Under the pieces are notes generated by a model. That model saw only the letters and a list, made by a program, of their open reading frames with translations. It was not told where the DNA came from and made no database searches. DNA of 64,000 nt from the NCBI GenBank assembly GCA_964626065.1, contig CAZVDE010000002.1, positions 1 through 64,000 of the forward strand, in the 5' to 3' direction. Shown here piece after piece: positions 54,327-63,806 of the stretch; the stretch's first letter is position 1; each line of letters starts with the position of its first letter. Made by a program: the position numbers and the translations under genes. This DNA is from UBA3910 sp964626065. Lineage in GTDB: Bacteria; Bacillota; Limnochordia; Darwinibacteriales; Darwinibacteriaceae.

Positions 54327-55247
54327 ATGAGCAGGTATTTCGGCCGCAAACTGGCCATCTTTTTTCTGACAATCCTAATCGCTAATTTGCTTACTTTTGT
54401 CATTCTCAACGTTTTACCGGGCGATCCCGCCCTTTTGATGCTGGGCACCGAAGGAAGCCCGGAGGCTTATGCCAGGCTGCGCCGTGAGTTGAAACTAGAT
54501 CGGCCCGTTCTAGTGCGTTACTGTATCTGGTTGGCCGATTTCGTCCGAGGTGAATGGGGCATATCGGCCCGCTATTCTCTGCCCGTGAAAGAATTGGTAG
54601 GCACTGCGTTACCTTTTTCTCTGCTGTTAGCCGTATTGGCAGTGGGCCTGTCCGTTGTAGTTGCCGTTCCCGCGGGAATGGCTATGGTGATTTGGCCGTC
54701 CTCTGCCGCGGGGCGAATGCTCTCCTTGGCCAGCCAGGTGGGCATGGGCCTGCCTCAGTTTTGGGTTGGTTTGCTGCTGATTGAAATATTTGCGGTGCGC
54801 TGGCACATTCTGCCCGCCGGGGGCAATTCGGGCTGGGCAAGCTTTGTGCTGCCCGTTTTTACCTTGGCTCTGCCCAGGGCCGCTATTTTAAGCCGTATGG
54901 TCAGAACAGGCTTAAACCAGGCCCTACAGCAGGACTATATCCGCACCGCTCGGGCCAAGGGACTTTCCGCCCGAGCGGTATATTTTAAACACGGCTTGCG
55001 CAACGGTTCCTTAGCCGTCTCCACAATTGCCGGGTTGCAGTTTTCCCAATTATTTGCGGGCACAATCGTTGTGGAACAAATTTTTGGCCTGCCCGGCATG
55101 GGCCGGCTTTTGCTGGCGGGGGTGCTGCAGAGGGATGTACCCCTTGTACAGGCTTTGGTACTGTTAGTTGTACTTATGGTTTTAGTTTTTAACCTGTTTT
55201 TTGATCTTTGGCTGGGTTTCTTGGATCCAAGGCTGAGGTATGAATGA
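54327..55247 (+). CDS. ABC transporter permease, DppB/OppB type
   Basis: 306 residues. N-terminal RKLAIFFLTILIANLLTFVILNVLPGDPALLMLG, six helices and the EAA loop QDYIRTARAKGLSARAVYFKHGLRNG define DppB. First half of the membrane channel for the preceding binding protein; 17 bases separate the two genes. Its stop overlaps the next reading frame (ATGA). Confidence 0.92.
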   Translation: MSRYFGRKLAIFFLTILIANLLTFVILNVLPGDPALLMLGTEGSPEAYARLRRELKLDRPVLVRYCIWLADFVRGEWGISARYSLPVKELVGTALPFSLLLAVLAVGLSVVVAVPAGMAMVIWPSSAAGRMLSLASQVGMGLPQFWVGLLLIEIFAVRWHILPAGGNSGWASFVLPVFTLALPRAAILSRMVRTGLNQALQQDYIRTARAKGLSARAVYFKHGLRNGSLAVSTIAGLQFSQLFAGTIVVEQIFGLPGMGRLLLAGVLQRDVPLVQALVLLVVLMVLVFNLFFDLWLGFLDPRLRYE

Positions 55248-55261
55248 AAGGGGCGGGGCGT

Positions 55262-56044
55262 ATGTCTAAAAGGCGGTGGGGGACGTTGATCCTCGGTATA
55301 ATTTTCTTCTTAACCGCGGCCAGTTTTTTTTATACCCCCTTTAGGCCGGAGCAGATTGAACTGGCAGAGCGCCTGCAGCCGCCCTCCGGCAGGCATTTGT
55401 TTGGCACCGACCACTTGGGCCGGGATATTTTCAGCCGGGTGCTGGTGGGCGGCCGGGCTTCGCTGCTGATTGGAGTTGGTGCCGTCTGCCTCGGGGCCGC
55501 CGCAGGCATAGTTTTGGGCCTCGCCGCCGGCTATGGCGGCGGCCTTGCGGATGAATTGGCCATGCGGGGCAGTGATGGCCTGCAGAGCCTGCCTTCACTT
55601 TTGTTGGCGCTGCTTTTAGCAACAATTTGGCGGCCCGGTTCCGCCGTGATCTTGTGGGCGGTGGCGGTAGGCAATATACCCATTTTTCTGCGTTTGACGC
55701 GCAACCAGGTGCTCAGCATCAAAGCCAGGCCATATATAGAAGCGGCGCGTTCGGTGGGGGCGGGCGATGGGCAGATTCTGCGGCGGCATATTCTGCCTAA
55801 TATTGGCGATGCCTTAGTAGTCCAGTTCTCAGTGAGCTTGGCCGGGGCAATTCTGGTGGAGGCGTCCCTCAGCTATCTGGGGGTGGGTATCCAGCCTCCC
55901 CGGCCCAGTTGGGGCAGGATGCTCAGGGAAGCGCAAGCATATGCCGCACCGGCTCCGTGGCTTGTTATCGTGCCGGGCCTGGCCATCGCTTTGACTGTGA
56001 TTGGTTTTAATCTTTTAGGCGATGGATGGATCGGGGGCAGGTAA
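55262..56044 (+). CDS. ABC transporter permease, DppC/OppC type
   Basis: 260 residues from the ATG at 55262 (AAAGGGG eight bases upstream); an ATG at 55244 overlapping the DppB stop would give 266. DppC signs: FGTDHLGRDIFSRVLVGGRASLL and the EAA loop YIEAARSVGAGDGQILRRH. Completes a second peptide importer core. The genes after it encode a different (ABC-2) transporter, so this importer too lacks its own DppD/DppF ATPases. Confidence 0.92.
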   Translation: MSKRRWGTLILGIIFFLTAASFFYTPFRPEQIELAERLQPPSGRHLFGTDHLGRDIFSRVLVGGRASLLIGVGAVCLGAAAGIVLGLAAGYGGGLADELAMRGSDGLQSLPSLLLALLLATIWRPGSAVILWAVAVGNIPIFLRLTRNQVLSIKARPYIEAARSVGAGDGQILRRHILPNIGDALVVQFSVSLAGAILVEASLSYLGVGIQPPRPSWGRMLREAQAYAAPAPWLVIVPGLAIALTVIGFNLLGDGWIGGR

Positions 56045-56102
56045 CACCCTATTCAGGCTAGAATTAAGCTTAGAAAGGATTTTCAAAAAGAGGGGGAGCG
56101 CA

Positions 56103-56849
56103 GTGCTGAAATTGGAGAGGGTTGCTAAAAAGTATCGAGGCGCCGGAAATTTTGCCGTCCGTTACTTAGATTTGGACATACCGCGGGGCGAAATCTTTGG
56201 CTTTTTGGGTCCCAACGGTGCAGGTAAAACAACCACCATTAAAATGATTGTGGGCCTTTTGGAACCGGATCAAGGAAAAATACGGGTTAACGGTTTTGAT
56301 CTGGAACAAGACCCGGTCGCGGTCAAGCGATCCTGCGGTTTTGTGCCCGATAACCCGAATTTATACCCTCGGTTGACCGGCTTGGAATACCTGAACTTAA
56401 TCGGAGATGTTTTTCGCGTACCTACCGCACTGCGCCAAGAGCGTATAGACTACTATCTAAGTATGTTTGAGCTGACCGGGGCGGTGGGGGATCTTATCCA
56501 AAGCTACTCCAGGGGAATGCGGCAGAAGCTCGCCCTAACGGGCGCTCTACTGCACAACCCACCCCTGTTTATTTTAGATGAACCGATGGTGGGGTTAGAT
56601 CCTAAATCATCCCATCTGTTTAAAGAGGTGATGCGCGAACATGTTCAAGCGGGCAATACCGTCTTCTTTTCCACCCACGTTTTGGAAGTGGCCGAAACAT
56701 TTTGTGATCGGGTGGGCATTATCAGCCACGGTAAACTGATTGCCTGCGGCACTTTGGCTGAACTGCGCCACATCTCGCGGCAGGAGGATTCGAGCCTGGA
56801 GCGTATCTTTTTGCAGCTCACCGAAGAGGGTGGCCCGTATGAAGAATAA
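56103..56849 (+). CDS. ABC-2 type transporter ATP-binding protein
   Basis: 248 residues from the GTG at 56103 (GAGGGGGAG upstream). Full nucleotide-binding domain: GPNGAGKTTT (Walker A), SYSRGMRQKLALTGALLHNP (signature with SRGMRQ), FILDEPMVGLD (Walker B) and the H-loop STH. The architecture is the DrrA/CcmA exporter kind, not DppD/F, so it belongs with the 559-residue permease that follows rather than the peptide permeases before. The permease gene starts 11 bases before its end. Confidence 0.93.
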   Translation: MLKLERVAKKYRGAGNFAVRYLDLDIPRGEIFGFLGPNGAGKTTTIKMIVGLLEPDQGKIRVNGFDLEQDPVAVKRSCGFVPDNPNLYPRLTGLEYLNLIGDVFRVPTALRQERIDYYLSMFELTGAVGDLIQSYSRGMRQKLALTGALLHNPPLFILDEPMVGLDPKSSHLFKEVMREHVQAGNTVFFSTHVLEVAETFCDRVGIISHGKLIACGTLAELRHISRQEDSSLERIFLQLTEEGGPYEE

Positions 56850-58518
56850 GCTGTGGAGCCTGTATCGTTCGCTGCTCAATACCCAATACGGAATATCGGC
56901 CATGAAACAGCGCTATTTAAGGGAACGCAAACGCGTCTGGGAGCCGATTTTGCTCGTGCTGGTCCTGGTTCCCTTCGCCATTGCTATGCTCCGCCTGCTT
57001 TGGAAACTGACCGAGATGCTGTTTGTGGCCGGCCTGGGTTTCGGCCAACCCCATTTGGCCCTCGTTTACGGGGCGGTATCCGCTTCGCTGCTCACCTTGT
57101 TTTTTGGTTTCTTCTCGGTGCTGTCCGCTTTTTATTTCAGCACGGACTTGGAATCTTTGGTCCCCCTGCCACTTAGATCCGGGGAGATTCTCTTGCTCAA
57201 ATTGGCGGTAGTGCTCACGGGCAAATATGCTTTAAACGCCTTCATTCTAGTCCCCATTTGGCTGCGCTACGGCCTTTTAGCCAAGGTGGGCATCAGCTAT
57301 GTGTTCATGGCCCTGCTCGTATTCTTGTTTTTGCCCTTAATACCCCTGCTTGCGGCGAGTTTGGTGATGGTGCTGTTGATGCGGGTCGTGAATTTGAGCC
57401 GCCACAGAGATAAACTGACCTTAATCAGTGGTTTATTGATTATTGTGTTTTCCATCGGGCTGCAGCTGTGGGCGCGCGGCAGCGCGGGGGGTGGAGATAT
57501 CGAGGCCCTTTTGCAGCAAATCGTAGAGCGGACAGATGGCTTAGTGCGAATCGTTGGCCGCGTCTTCCCTTCCGCTACCTGGGGCGCCCAGGCCATGGCC
57601 TATGCCCATCGGGGCCGAGGCTGGCTGAACCTAATCTTCTTGGCATTGGCCAGCCTGGCGGGGTTGGCGGCTCTGCTTTTTATCGGGGAACGGGCCTTTC
57701 TCCGCAGCGTGCTGCAGGGTTTCGAGGCCAGTAAAGGGGGCCGGCGCAAGAAGGCGGCTGAGAAAAAAATTCAAAGCCGACCGGTTGTGGGTGCCCTCAG
57801 CCTAATGGAAGCGCGGCTGTTCTTGCGTGACCCCAACTACGCTTTAAACGGGTTAGTGGGCTACGTCCTTTTTCCGTTTTTGGTAGGTTTTTCGCTTTTC
57901 AGCCAAGACCTACCGGGCAATCCACTGGAATTTCTATCTGAAATAGAGATTCCTCCCTTTTTTCTACCGGCGGGAATAGCCCTTTATTTCGTGGTCATGG
58001 TTTCCATGTCCATGATCCCCAGCACCACGTTTTCCCGGGAAGGGAGATACTTGTGGTTTATCCGCAGCCTGCCCGTGAGTTTGGAAGAAGCGGTTTTGGC
58101 CAGGGGACTCACGGCGGCTGGCATCAATCTCATCGGCTGCCTGGTGGGGGTGCTGCCCGCGGCCTATTTGGCCCATTGGCCGTGGGGTAGTGTGATCAGC
58201 GGCCTTTTGTTCGGGCTCATTTTGTCGTTGTTGTGGTCATTCCAACTCATTTTATGGGATTTAAGGCGGCCCATGTTGGATTGGGATAACCCCATCAGGG
58301 CGGTTAAATCCAATTTAAATGCGATTGTGGGATCTGTCTTCACCGTGTTTCTCGTCGCGGTGCTCGGTATCTTCACGTTCCGCTTGGCCCGGGGTGTGTA
58401 TGCTTGGCTTGTACCGCTCGTGTTGGTTGTGGCCGCGCTGGGAATAAGCGCCGCGAACTTCTACGGCCTGCAGAAATACGGTCGCAAGATGTGGCGGCGG
58501 ATTGAGGGAGGCATGTAA
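56839..58518 (+). CDS. ABC-2 type exporter permease (large, about 12 helices)
   Basis: 559 residues from the ATG at 56839 (GAGGGTG six bases upstream, inside the ATPase gene). A helical N-terminus (NKLWSLYRSLLNTQYGISAMK) is followed by two blocks of membrane helices linked by a basic loop (SKGGRRKKAAEKKIQSR). No binding-site motif identifies the cargo. It forms an exporter with the preceding ATPase. Position in a TetR-controlled run suggests an induced exporter for a toxic compound or peptide, an inference from context. Confidence 0.82.
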   Translation: MKNKLWSLYRSLLNTQYGISAMKQRYLRERKRVWEPILLVLVLVPFAIAMLRLLWKLTEMLFVAGLGFGQPHLALVYGAVSASLLTLFFGFFSVLSAFYFSTDLESLVPLPLRSGEILLLKLAVVLTGKYALNAFILVPIWLRYGLLAKVGISYVFMALLVFLFLPLIPLLAASLVMVLLMRVVNLSRHRDKLTLISGLLIIVFSIGLQLWARGSAGGGDIEALLQQIVERTDGLVRIVGRVFPSATWGAQAMAYAHRGRGWLNLIFLALASLAGLAALLFIGERAFLRSVLQGFEASKGGRRKKAAEKKIQSRPVVGALSLMEARLFLRDPNYALNGLVGYVLFPFLVGFSLFSQDLPGNPLEFLSEIEIPPFFLPAGIALYFVVMVSMSMIPSTTFSREGRYLWFIRSLPVSLEEAVLARGLTAAGINLIGCLVGVLPAAYLAHWPWGSVISGLLFGLILSLLWSFQLILWDLRRPMLDWDNPIRAVKSNLNAIVGSVFTVFLVAVLGIFTFRLARGVYAWLVPLVLVVAALGISAANFYGLQKYGRKMWRRIEGGM

Positions 58519-58556
58519 GTGTCCGGCCCTTGGCTGGGGAGAAAGGAGTCGATTGC

Positions 58557-59504
58557 ATGGGTGGTTATGTGCGCCGGGAATATCCCCAATGGTCCTGGTC
58601 TTTTTCCAGGCAGCAGATGTTCGCATCTTGTCCGAGACGTTATTACTACAATTATTATCGTTCTCACAACGGCTGGGAATACCAGGCCCCGGAGGAGGCG
58701 GCGGCCGCTTACCGTTTAAAAAAGCTGACCAATTTGTACCTTGTCTTGGGCGAAGCGGTGCACCGCAGCGCGGAACAAATGGTGCAGCGCATTCAAGCAG
58801 GGCGGCCCCTGCCCGAGGCCGAGACGGTGGAGGAAGAAATCCGCAGGCTGCTGCGGCAGGTGTGGATCTCTTCCCGAGACAACCAGGCTCTTTTTTTACA
58901 GAAACCAAACCGCGTCGCGATGCTGCATGAATTTTACTACGGGCTGGAAATTGGCGGTGATGTGCTCGCCAAAATCAACGCACGTGCCGTCACTTCTGCC
59001 AACGCTTTAGCCGCCTCGCCCATCTGGCAGGCCTTGCAGGCTTCAGAAACGGAGATTGTCAGCTGCGAGCAGTTTGATACCTTTTTAATTGGGGAAACAC
59101 CCGTATATGCGGTACCCGATCTACTTTTTAAAGACGGTGCGGGCCGGTGGGTGATCGTAGATTGGAAGACGGGGGAGGAGGTGGAGGATAACCAGGAACA
59201 GGTGGCGTTATACGCCCTCTATGCGCACCGAAAACACGGGGTACCCCCCCAATCGATCCTGGGGCGCCTCGATTATCTAAATCTGGGTACTGTGCGTGAA
59301 CTAACGTTTTCTGCCTCTGACCTACAGCAGGTGGAGGCCTATGCCGTGGAAAGTATGGCAAAAATGCGCAGCTATCTCAAGGATCCCGAACAAAATATTG
59401 CTAAGGCACAAGCTGATTTTCCCCTGACAAATTCTCGCGGCCGGTGCTTGTGGTGCAATTTTTATGAACTGTGCCAGGAGGAACTGATTGAAAGCGTCTC
59501 CTAA
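58557..59504 (+). CDS. PD-(D/E)XK nuclease with four Fe-S-type cysteines (Cas4/AddB-like)
   Basis: 315 residues from the ATG at 58557 (AAAGGAG eight bases upstream). The start WSFSRQQMFASCPRRYYY is typical of the RecB-nuclease superfamily. The catalytic core reads VPDLLFKDGAGRWVIVDWKTG (Asp, Asp-x-Lys) with QVALYALY downstream. One Cys (25) plus a C-terminal C-x2-C-x5-C (297, 300, 306) is the 4Fe-4S layout of AddB and Cas4. It has no helicase partner in the window and no CRISPR neighbours, so a stand-alone DNA exonuclease in repair or defence is likely. Confidence 0.85.
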   Translation: MGGYVRREYPQWSWSFSRQQMFASCPRRYYYNYYRSHNGWEYQAPEEAAAAYRLKKLTNLYLVLGEAVHRSAEQMVQRIQAGRPLPEAETVEEEIRRLLRQVWISSRDNQALFLQKPNRVAMLHEFYYGLEIGGDVLAKINARAVTSANALAASPIWQALQASETEIVSCEQFDTFLIGETPVYAVPDLLFKDGAGRWVIVDWKTGEEVEDNQEQVALYALYAHRKHGVPPQSILGRLDYLNLGTVRELTFSASDLQQVEAYAVESMAKMRSYLKDPEQNIAKAQADFPLTNSRGRCLWCNFYELCQEELIESVS

Positions 59505-59519
59505 CGGAACCTCAGGTTC

Positions 59520-60017
59520 TTAGGCGAAAAAGTTGGGTGCCAGCGTCACGTTTTCCAGCTCCAAAAGCAGCCGTTTTCTATTCAAACCGCCCCCGTATCC
59601 GCCGAACCAGTTTGTCGCCAAAACCCGGTGGCAGGGGATAATGATGCTGATGGGGTTGGCGCCTACCGCTTGGCCGATCGCCTGGAAAGCCCGGGAATTG
59701 AGATTATCCCCGATCTTTTTATAGGTAGTAACTTCCCCGTGACCGATTTTTTGGATCTGCCGCCAGACACTGAGCTGGAAGGGTGTGCCGTGCAGTGCCA
59801 GGGGTTGATCCCACGCAATCTTATGCCCGGTGAAATACTGCTCAAAATCCCGCTGCAATTTTTCGGGAAGAGGTGATGATGCGGGTGATTCACCGGGGAA
59901 GTGTTTGGCCTGCCAGCGTTTCCCTGCTTCGGCATCAAAGGCGGCGTAGACAAGAGTTTGCCCACGGAAAAGAAAATACAAAGGTCCCAGCGGAGATTGA
60001 TAAACAGATTGTCGCAC
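59520..60017 (-). CDS. ogt: Methylated-DNA--protein-cysteine methyltransferase
   Basis: 165 residues from the GTG at 60017 (AAGGGA upstream); a TTG at 60035 is the longer option. The active-site loop ISIIIPCHRVLATNWFGGYGGG, with PCHR carrying the acceptor Cys, and the DNA-binding helix VTTYKKIGDNL are complete. It removes alkyl groups from O6-methylguanine by transferring them irreversibly to its own Cys. Single-gene unit, divergent from the MATE gene. Confidence 0.95.
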   Translation of the reverse strand: MRQSVYQSPLGPLYFLFRGQTLVYAAFDAEAGKRWQAKHFPGESPASSPLPEKLQRDFEQYFTGHKIAWDQPLALHGTPFQLSVWRQIQKIGHGEVTTYKKIGDNLNSRAFQAIGQAVGANPISIIIPCHRVLATNWFGGYGGGLNRKRLLLELENVTLAPNFFA

Positions 60018-60105
60018 AAAACATCTTCCCTTCAATGTATAATATAAAAAATAATTCGCAATCTAATTAGGTTTATCCTGCTTAGTTCAGAAAGGTGTGA
60101 GGCCC

Positions 60106-61467
60106 GTGGGGGTTGAACCGCAATTACTAACGGAACGCAGCGAGCTGCGGGCCAGCGTGATGCGCCTGGCTTGGCCGGCAATCGTAGAAAATTTACTTCA
60201 TACTATGGTGGGCATAGTTGATACAGCGATGGTGGGCCGTTTAGGCTCCCCATCTTTAGCCGCTGTGGGATTGGGCAATCAAATTTTCAATATGGGTTTA
60301 ACGGTATTTTTTGCCTTAGCAACGGGCAGCACCGCGATCGTCGCTCGCTATATCGGGGCGAAAGAACCGGAAAAGGCGGGGGAGGTGGCCCGCCAGTCTT
60401 TGACGCTCGGTTTTTTTGTGTCAGGCACGGTCATGGTTTTGCTGTTCTTAACGGCCCGCGATCTCTTAGGTTTTCTATTTGGGCGATCCGATGCGCTTGT
60501 TTTGGATATGGGGGCCGGTTATGTGCGCGTTGTGGCCAGCGCTCTTGTTTTAAATTATTTTTTAATTGTGATTAACGCCATTTTGCGCGGCGCGGGGGAT
60601 ACTCAAACACCCATGCGCATTACTGCGTTGGTGAACGTGATTAATATTTTGGGCAACACTGTTTTCATTTACGGCCTGGGCCCCATTCCGGCTATGGGCG
60701 TGGCGGGTGCGGCTTTGGGCACAGCGGTAGCACAGGCCTGCGGCGGTGTAATTGCCATTAGGACGCTGCTCCGCAATAAGGTACTCAGGGTACGACTTTC
60801 AGACTCTTTTCGGCCTGATGCCGCTATTATCAGGCGGATCACTAATATTGGGGTCCCGGCAGGCGTTGAACAAGGGATCATGCGGGTCGGGCAGCTTTTC
60901 TACACCATGATCGTTTCCTCTCTGGGGACTGTTCCCTATGCGGCGCACCAGGTGGCCTTAAACGCGGAATCGCTGTCGTTCATGCCCGGGGCCGGTTTTG
61001 CGGTGGCGGCCACCACTTTGGTCGGGCAGAGCCTAGGCGCCCAGCAGCCCGAAGATGCGGAGACGGCCGGGAAGATTACTCGTAATATGGCGGTGCTGGT
61101 CATGTCTGCTATGGGTTTAGTGTTTTTGATCTTCCCCCGTTTCTTTGTGGGCATCTTCTCCAATGATCCGGAAGTGATGGAATTGGCCAGTGTCTGCCTG
61201 CGCCTGGTGGCGATTTGCCAACCTTCGTTGGCGATCTGGATGGTGCTGGCCGGTGGCTTGCGCGGTGCAGGCGACACCAAAGCGATCATGCGTATTGTGA
61301 CGGTGAGTTTTCTGTGTGTCAGGGTGGGTTTGGCTTACATTTTGACCATTCGTTTCGGGTTCGGCTTGATCGGTGCCTGGGTGGCCATGATCATTGATTT
61401 GTTCTTGCGCGGCGTGCTTATTTCGCGGCGTTTTAACCGGGGCAAATGGAAAGAAGTAAAAGTTTAA
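60106..61467 (+). CDS. MATE family efflux transporter (NorM-like)
   Basis: 453 residues from the GTG at 60106 (AAAGGTG eight bases upstream); the GTG at 60097 is too close to that site. About twelve membrane helices in two related halves: VGIVDTAMVGRLGSPSLAAVGLGNQIFN and, in the second half, GAGFAVAATTLVGQSLGA. It exports cationic drugs using H+ or Na+. It is a different branch from the MATE at 21885. A perfect TATAAT occurs at 60038, without a good -35. The alcohol dehydrogenase follows after 12 bases. Confidence 0.92.
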   Translation: MGVEPQLLTERSELRASVMRLAWPAIVENLLHTMVGIVDTAMVGRLGSPSLAAVGLGNQIFNMGLTVFFALATGSTAIVARYIGAKEPEKAGEVARQSLTLGFFVSGTVMVLLFLTARDLLGFLFGRSDALVLDMGAGYVRVVASALVLNYFLIVINAILRGAGDTQTPMRITALVNVINILGNTVFIYGLGPIPAMGVAGAALGTAVAQACGGVIAIRTLLRNKVLRVRLSDSFRPDAAIIRRITNIGVPAGVEQGIMRVGQLFYTMIVSSLGTVPYAAHQVALNAESLSFMPGAGFAVAATTLVGQSLGAQQPEDAETAGKITRNMAVLVMSAMGLVFLIFPRFFVGIFSNDPEVMELASVCLRLVAICQPSLAIWMVLAGGLRGAGDTKAIMRIVTVSFLCVRVGLAYILTIRFGFGLIGAWVAMIIDLFLRGVLISRRFNRGKWKEVKV

Positions 61468-61479
61468 AGGAGGAGTCAA

Positions 61480-62586
61480 ATGAACGACAGTTTCAGATTT
61501 CACCTTCCAACTGAGGTGGTTTACGGGGCGGATGTGGTGCGAAAGGCGGGCAAGGCTTTGGCGCTGGGCAAAAGGGCCTTGATCGTCACCGGAAAATCAT
61601 CGGCCGAATTAAGCGGGGCGCTTGATGATGTGCTGGCGGCCCTGGGCACGGATTATGTGCTCTTTTCTGAGGTGGAAAATAACCCCTCGCTTGAAACGGT
61701 GGCGAAGGGCGGCAGAGTGGCGCGCCTAGAAGGCTGTGATTACGTTGTGGGCATTGGCGGCGGCTCGCCCCTTGATGCCGCTAAGGTGATAGCAATCTTG
61801 GCGGTCAACGACATGGAGCCCCTTGATTTGTATGCGAAAGGCTGGCCGAACCGGGCACTGCCCATGGCGGCAATTCCCACTACCGCCGGGACAGGCAGCG
61901 AAGTGACCCAATATGCGGTGCTGACCATTGCTGAAGAAGAGACAAAAAGAGGTTTGGGCGGGCCCGATTTGTTTCCCCGCACTGCCTATTTGGACCCTAA
62001 ATATACCGCTTCGCTGCCCCTGCAGGTGACAGTTGATACCGCTGTGGATGCACTGTCACACTTAATAGAGGGCTACTTGGCGAAACGGGCCACGTCCGCC
62101 AGCGATCTAACGGCGCTGCAGGGTATTGCAACCTGGAGCGCTGCCCTAGAGCGGCTGCAGAAAGGCGCTGTGGATGAAAAAGCCCGCTCCGCCCTTCTTT
62201 TAGCCTCCTGCCTGGGCGGCATTACTATTGCCCAGACAGGTACTACCATCGTACACGGGCTCGGCTACCCCCTAACTTATTTCCACGGCCTTCCCCACGG
62301 GCGGGCTAACGGGATACTAATAGGCGCCTACCTGCGGTTTACTGAGAAAGTGGCGCCCGATAAAGTGGCTAACGTCTTAGATCTGTTGGGGTTGGCGTCC
62401 GTTGAGGAGTTTGGCGCGGTAATGGATCAGTTTTTTGCCCCTTACCGGGACGAGCTGCGCCTCAGTGCGCAGCAGGTGGCGGACTATGGCGCCCGGGCGG
62501 CATTGACCAACAACGCCGCCAATTCGCTGGGTGATCTATCACCGGCTGATGTCACCGAAATTCTGCGGGCCAGTATTATGGAGTGA
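61480..62586 (+). CDS. Iron-containing alcohol dehydrogenase
   Basis: 368 residues; AAAGGAGGAG before the ATG. Group III (Fe-ADH) features: VVGIGGGSPLDAAK for NAD(P), IPTTAGTGSEVTQYAV, and metal ligands in DTAVDALSHLIEGY and HGLGYPLTYFHGLPHG. It interconverts alcohols and aldehydes; cofactor and substrate are not decidable, with butanol- or propanediol-type substrates most common. It may be co-transcribed with the MATE gene. Its stop is one base from the convergent peptidase gene. Confidence 0.92.
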   Translation: MNDSFRFHLPTEVVYGADVVRKAGKALALGKRALIVTGKSSAELSGALDDVLAALGTDYVLFSEVENNPSLETVAKGGRVARLEGCDYVVGIGGGSPLDAAKVIAILAVNDMEPLDLYAKGWPNRALPMAAIPTTAGTGSEVTQYAVLTIAEEETKRGLGGPDLFPRTAYLDPKYTASLPLQVTVDTAVDALSHLIEGYLAKRATSASDLTALQGIATWSAALERLQKGAVDEKARSALLLASCLGGITIAQTGTTIVHGLGYPLTYFHGLPHGRANGILIGAYLRFTEKVAPDKVANVLDLLGLASVEEFGAVMDQFFAPYRDELRLSAQQVADYGARAALTNNAANSLGDLSPADVTEILRASIME

Positions 62587-62587
62587 G

Positions 62588-63703
62588 TTAATTGTTGGCG
62601 ATGATGCTCACCACAAAAGCGGCTGCTGCCACCAATTGATCAATGGGCATTGTTTCAGCTGTGGTGTGCACATGTTCGTAGCCCATACCCAATACAACGG
62701 AGGGAATTCCGTACCCGTTGATGATATTGGCGTCACTGCCGCCGCCCGTGCTTTCCAGACGGGGTTCTAAATCCATGGCTTGGGCGGCGTGGCAGGCCAA
62801 TTTGACTACATGGTCATTTTGGTCTAAACTAAATGCGCTGTAACTATCACCGATCTCAATCTCGGCCGTAATGCCGTAGTCGGTGCAGGTGCGGCGGATT
62901 GCTTCGCTGAGGTGGTTGATTTGTTTATCCAGTTTGCCGCTGTCCCTAGACCGGGCCTCGCCGTGTAAGGTGACCCGATCGGGGACGATGTTGGTGGCCT
63001 CGCCGCCGCGAATGATACCGATATTGGCCGTGGTTTCGTGATCTATGCGCCCCAGGTTCATCTTGGTGATGGCCTGTGCTGTCACCACAATCGCGCTGAT
63101 GCCGTTTTCGGGGGCCACTCCCGCATGGGCCGCTTTGCCGTGGATCGTGGCAGTAATGTTCTTTTGGGCCGGTGCCTGCACAACGATTGTACCCACCGGA
63201 CCGCCGGAATCCATGAAATAGCCGGCTTTTGCCTGCAATTTGGCGGGATCCAGCGACTTGGCCCCAAAAAGGCCCCCTTCTTCCGCTACTGTAAACAGAA
63301 TTTCTAGGCGGCCGTGGGGTATTTTCTGTTCCTTTACAACGCGCAGAGCCTCCAGGATGGCCACAATGCCCGCCACATCGTCGGCGGCCAAGATGGTGGT
63401 GCCGTCACTGGAGATGATGCCGTCTTTGATTTGCGGTTTTATACCCAGGCCCGGTTCTACCCGGTCCATATGGGCGCAAAAAAGTAGAGGCGGCGAATCT
63501 TTTCCCCCATCTAAAACGGCCAAGATGTTGCCTGCCGTACCACCGATTTTTTGGGCGGTATCGTCTTCTGCCGCGGAAATGCCCAAAGCGGAGAGCTTGG
63601 CCAAGAGTGCATCGGCGATTTTCCGTTCGTCCTTTGTGGCGCTGTCGATTTGTACCAGTTCTAAAAATTCATCTACCAGGCGTTTTTGATTTATGTTTTT
63701 CAT
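62588..63703 (-). CDS. M20 family metallopeptidase (PepT-like)
   Basis: 371 residues from the ATG at 63703, fixed by AAAGGAGGT seven bases upstream; the frame is open to 63775 without support. Zinc-site motifs: FCAHMDRVEPG, DGTTILAADDVAGIVAI, FTVAEEGGLFGAKSLD (catalytic Glu pair) and the late GMGYEHVHTTAETMP. A dimerisation insert contains HGKAAHAGVAPENG. It fits the PepT/PepD-like aminotripeptidase group acting in the cytoplasm, again consistent with peptide use. Confidence 0.93.
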   Translation of the reverse strand: MKNINQKRLVDEFLELVQIDSATKDERKIADALLAKLSALGISAAEDDTAQKIGGTAGNILAVLDGGKDSPPLLFCAHMDRVEPGLGIKPQIKDGIISSDGTTILAADDVAGIVAILEALRVVKEQKIPHGRLEILFTVAEEGGLFGAKSLDPAKLQAKAGYFMDSGGPVGTIVVQAPAQKNITATIHGKAAHAGVAPENGISAIVVTAQAITKMNLGRIDHETTANIGIIRGGEATNIVPDRVTLHGEARSRDSGKLDKQINHLSEAIRRTCTDYGITAEIEIGDSYSAFSLDQNDHVVKLACHAAQAMDLEPRLESTGGGSDANIINGYGIPSVVLGMGYEHVHTTAETMPIDQLVAAAAFVVSIIANN

Positions 63704-63806
63704 TCTGTTGACCTCCTTTCGTTTGTTTTTCAACACCGGTGTGTAGTTTCCTGCAAAGGAACTCCAAGGGGGCATCTCGAAGTATCTAACGAAACGGGTT
63801 GATTAT

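Noticed and set aside
56103..56849. ATPase of the adjacent peptide importer
   Set aside because: Its sequence type is ABC-2/DrrA-like, it lacks the DppD/F C-terminal extension, and it overlaps a dedicated exporter permease gene.
58557..59504. Cas4 of a CRISPR-Cas locus
   Set aside because: No cas genes and no array of spaced repeats occur anywhere in the window.
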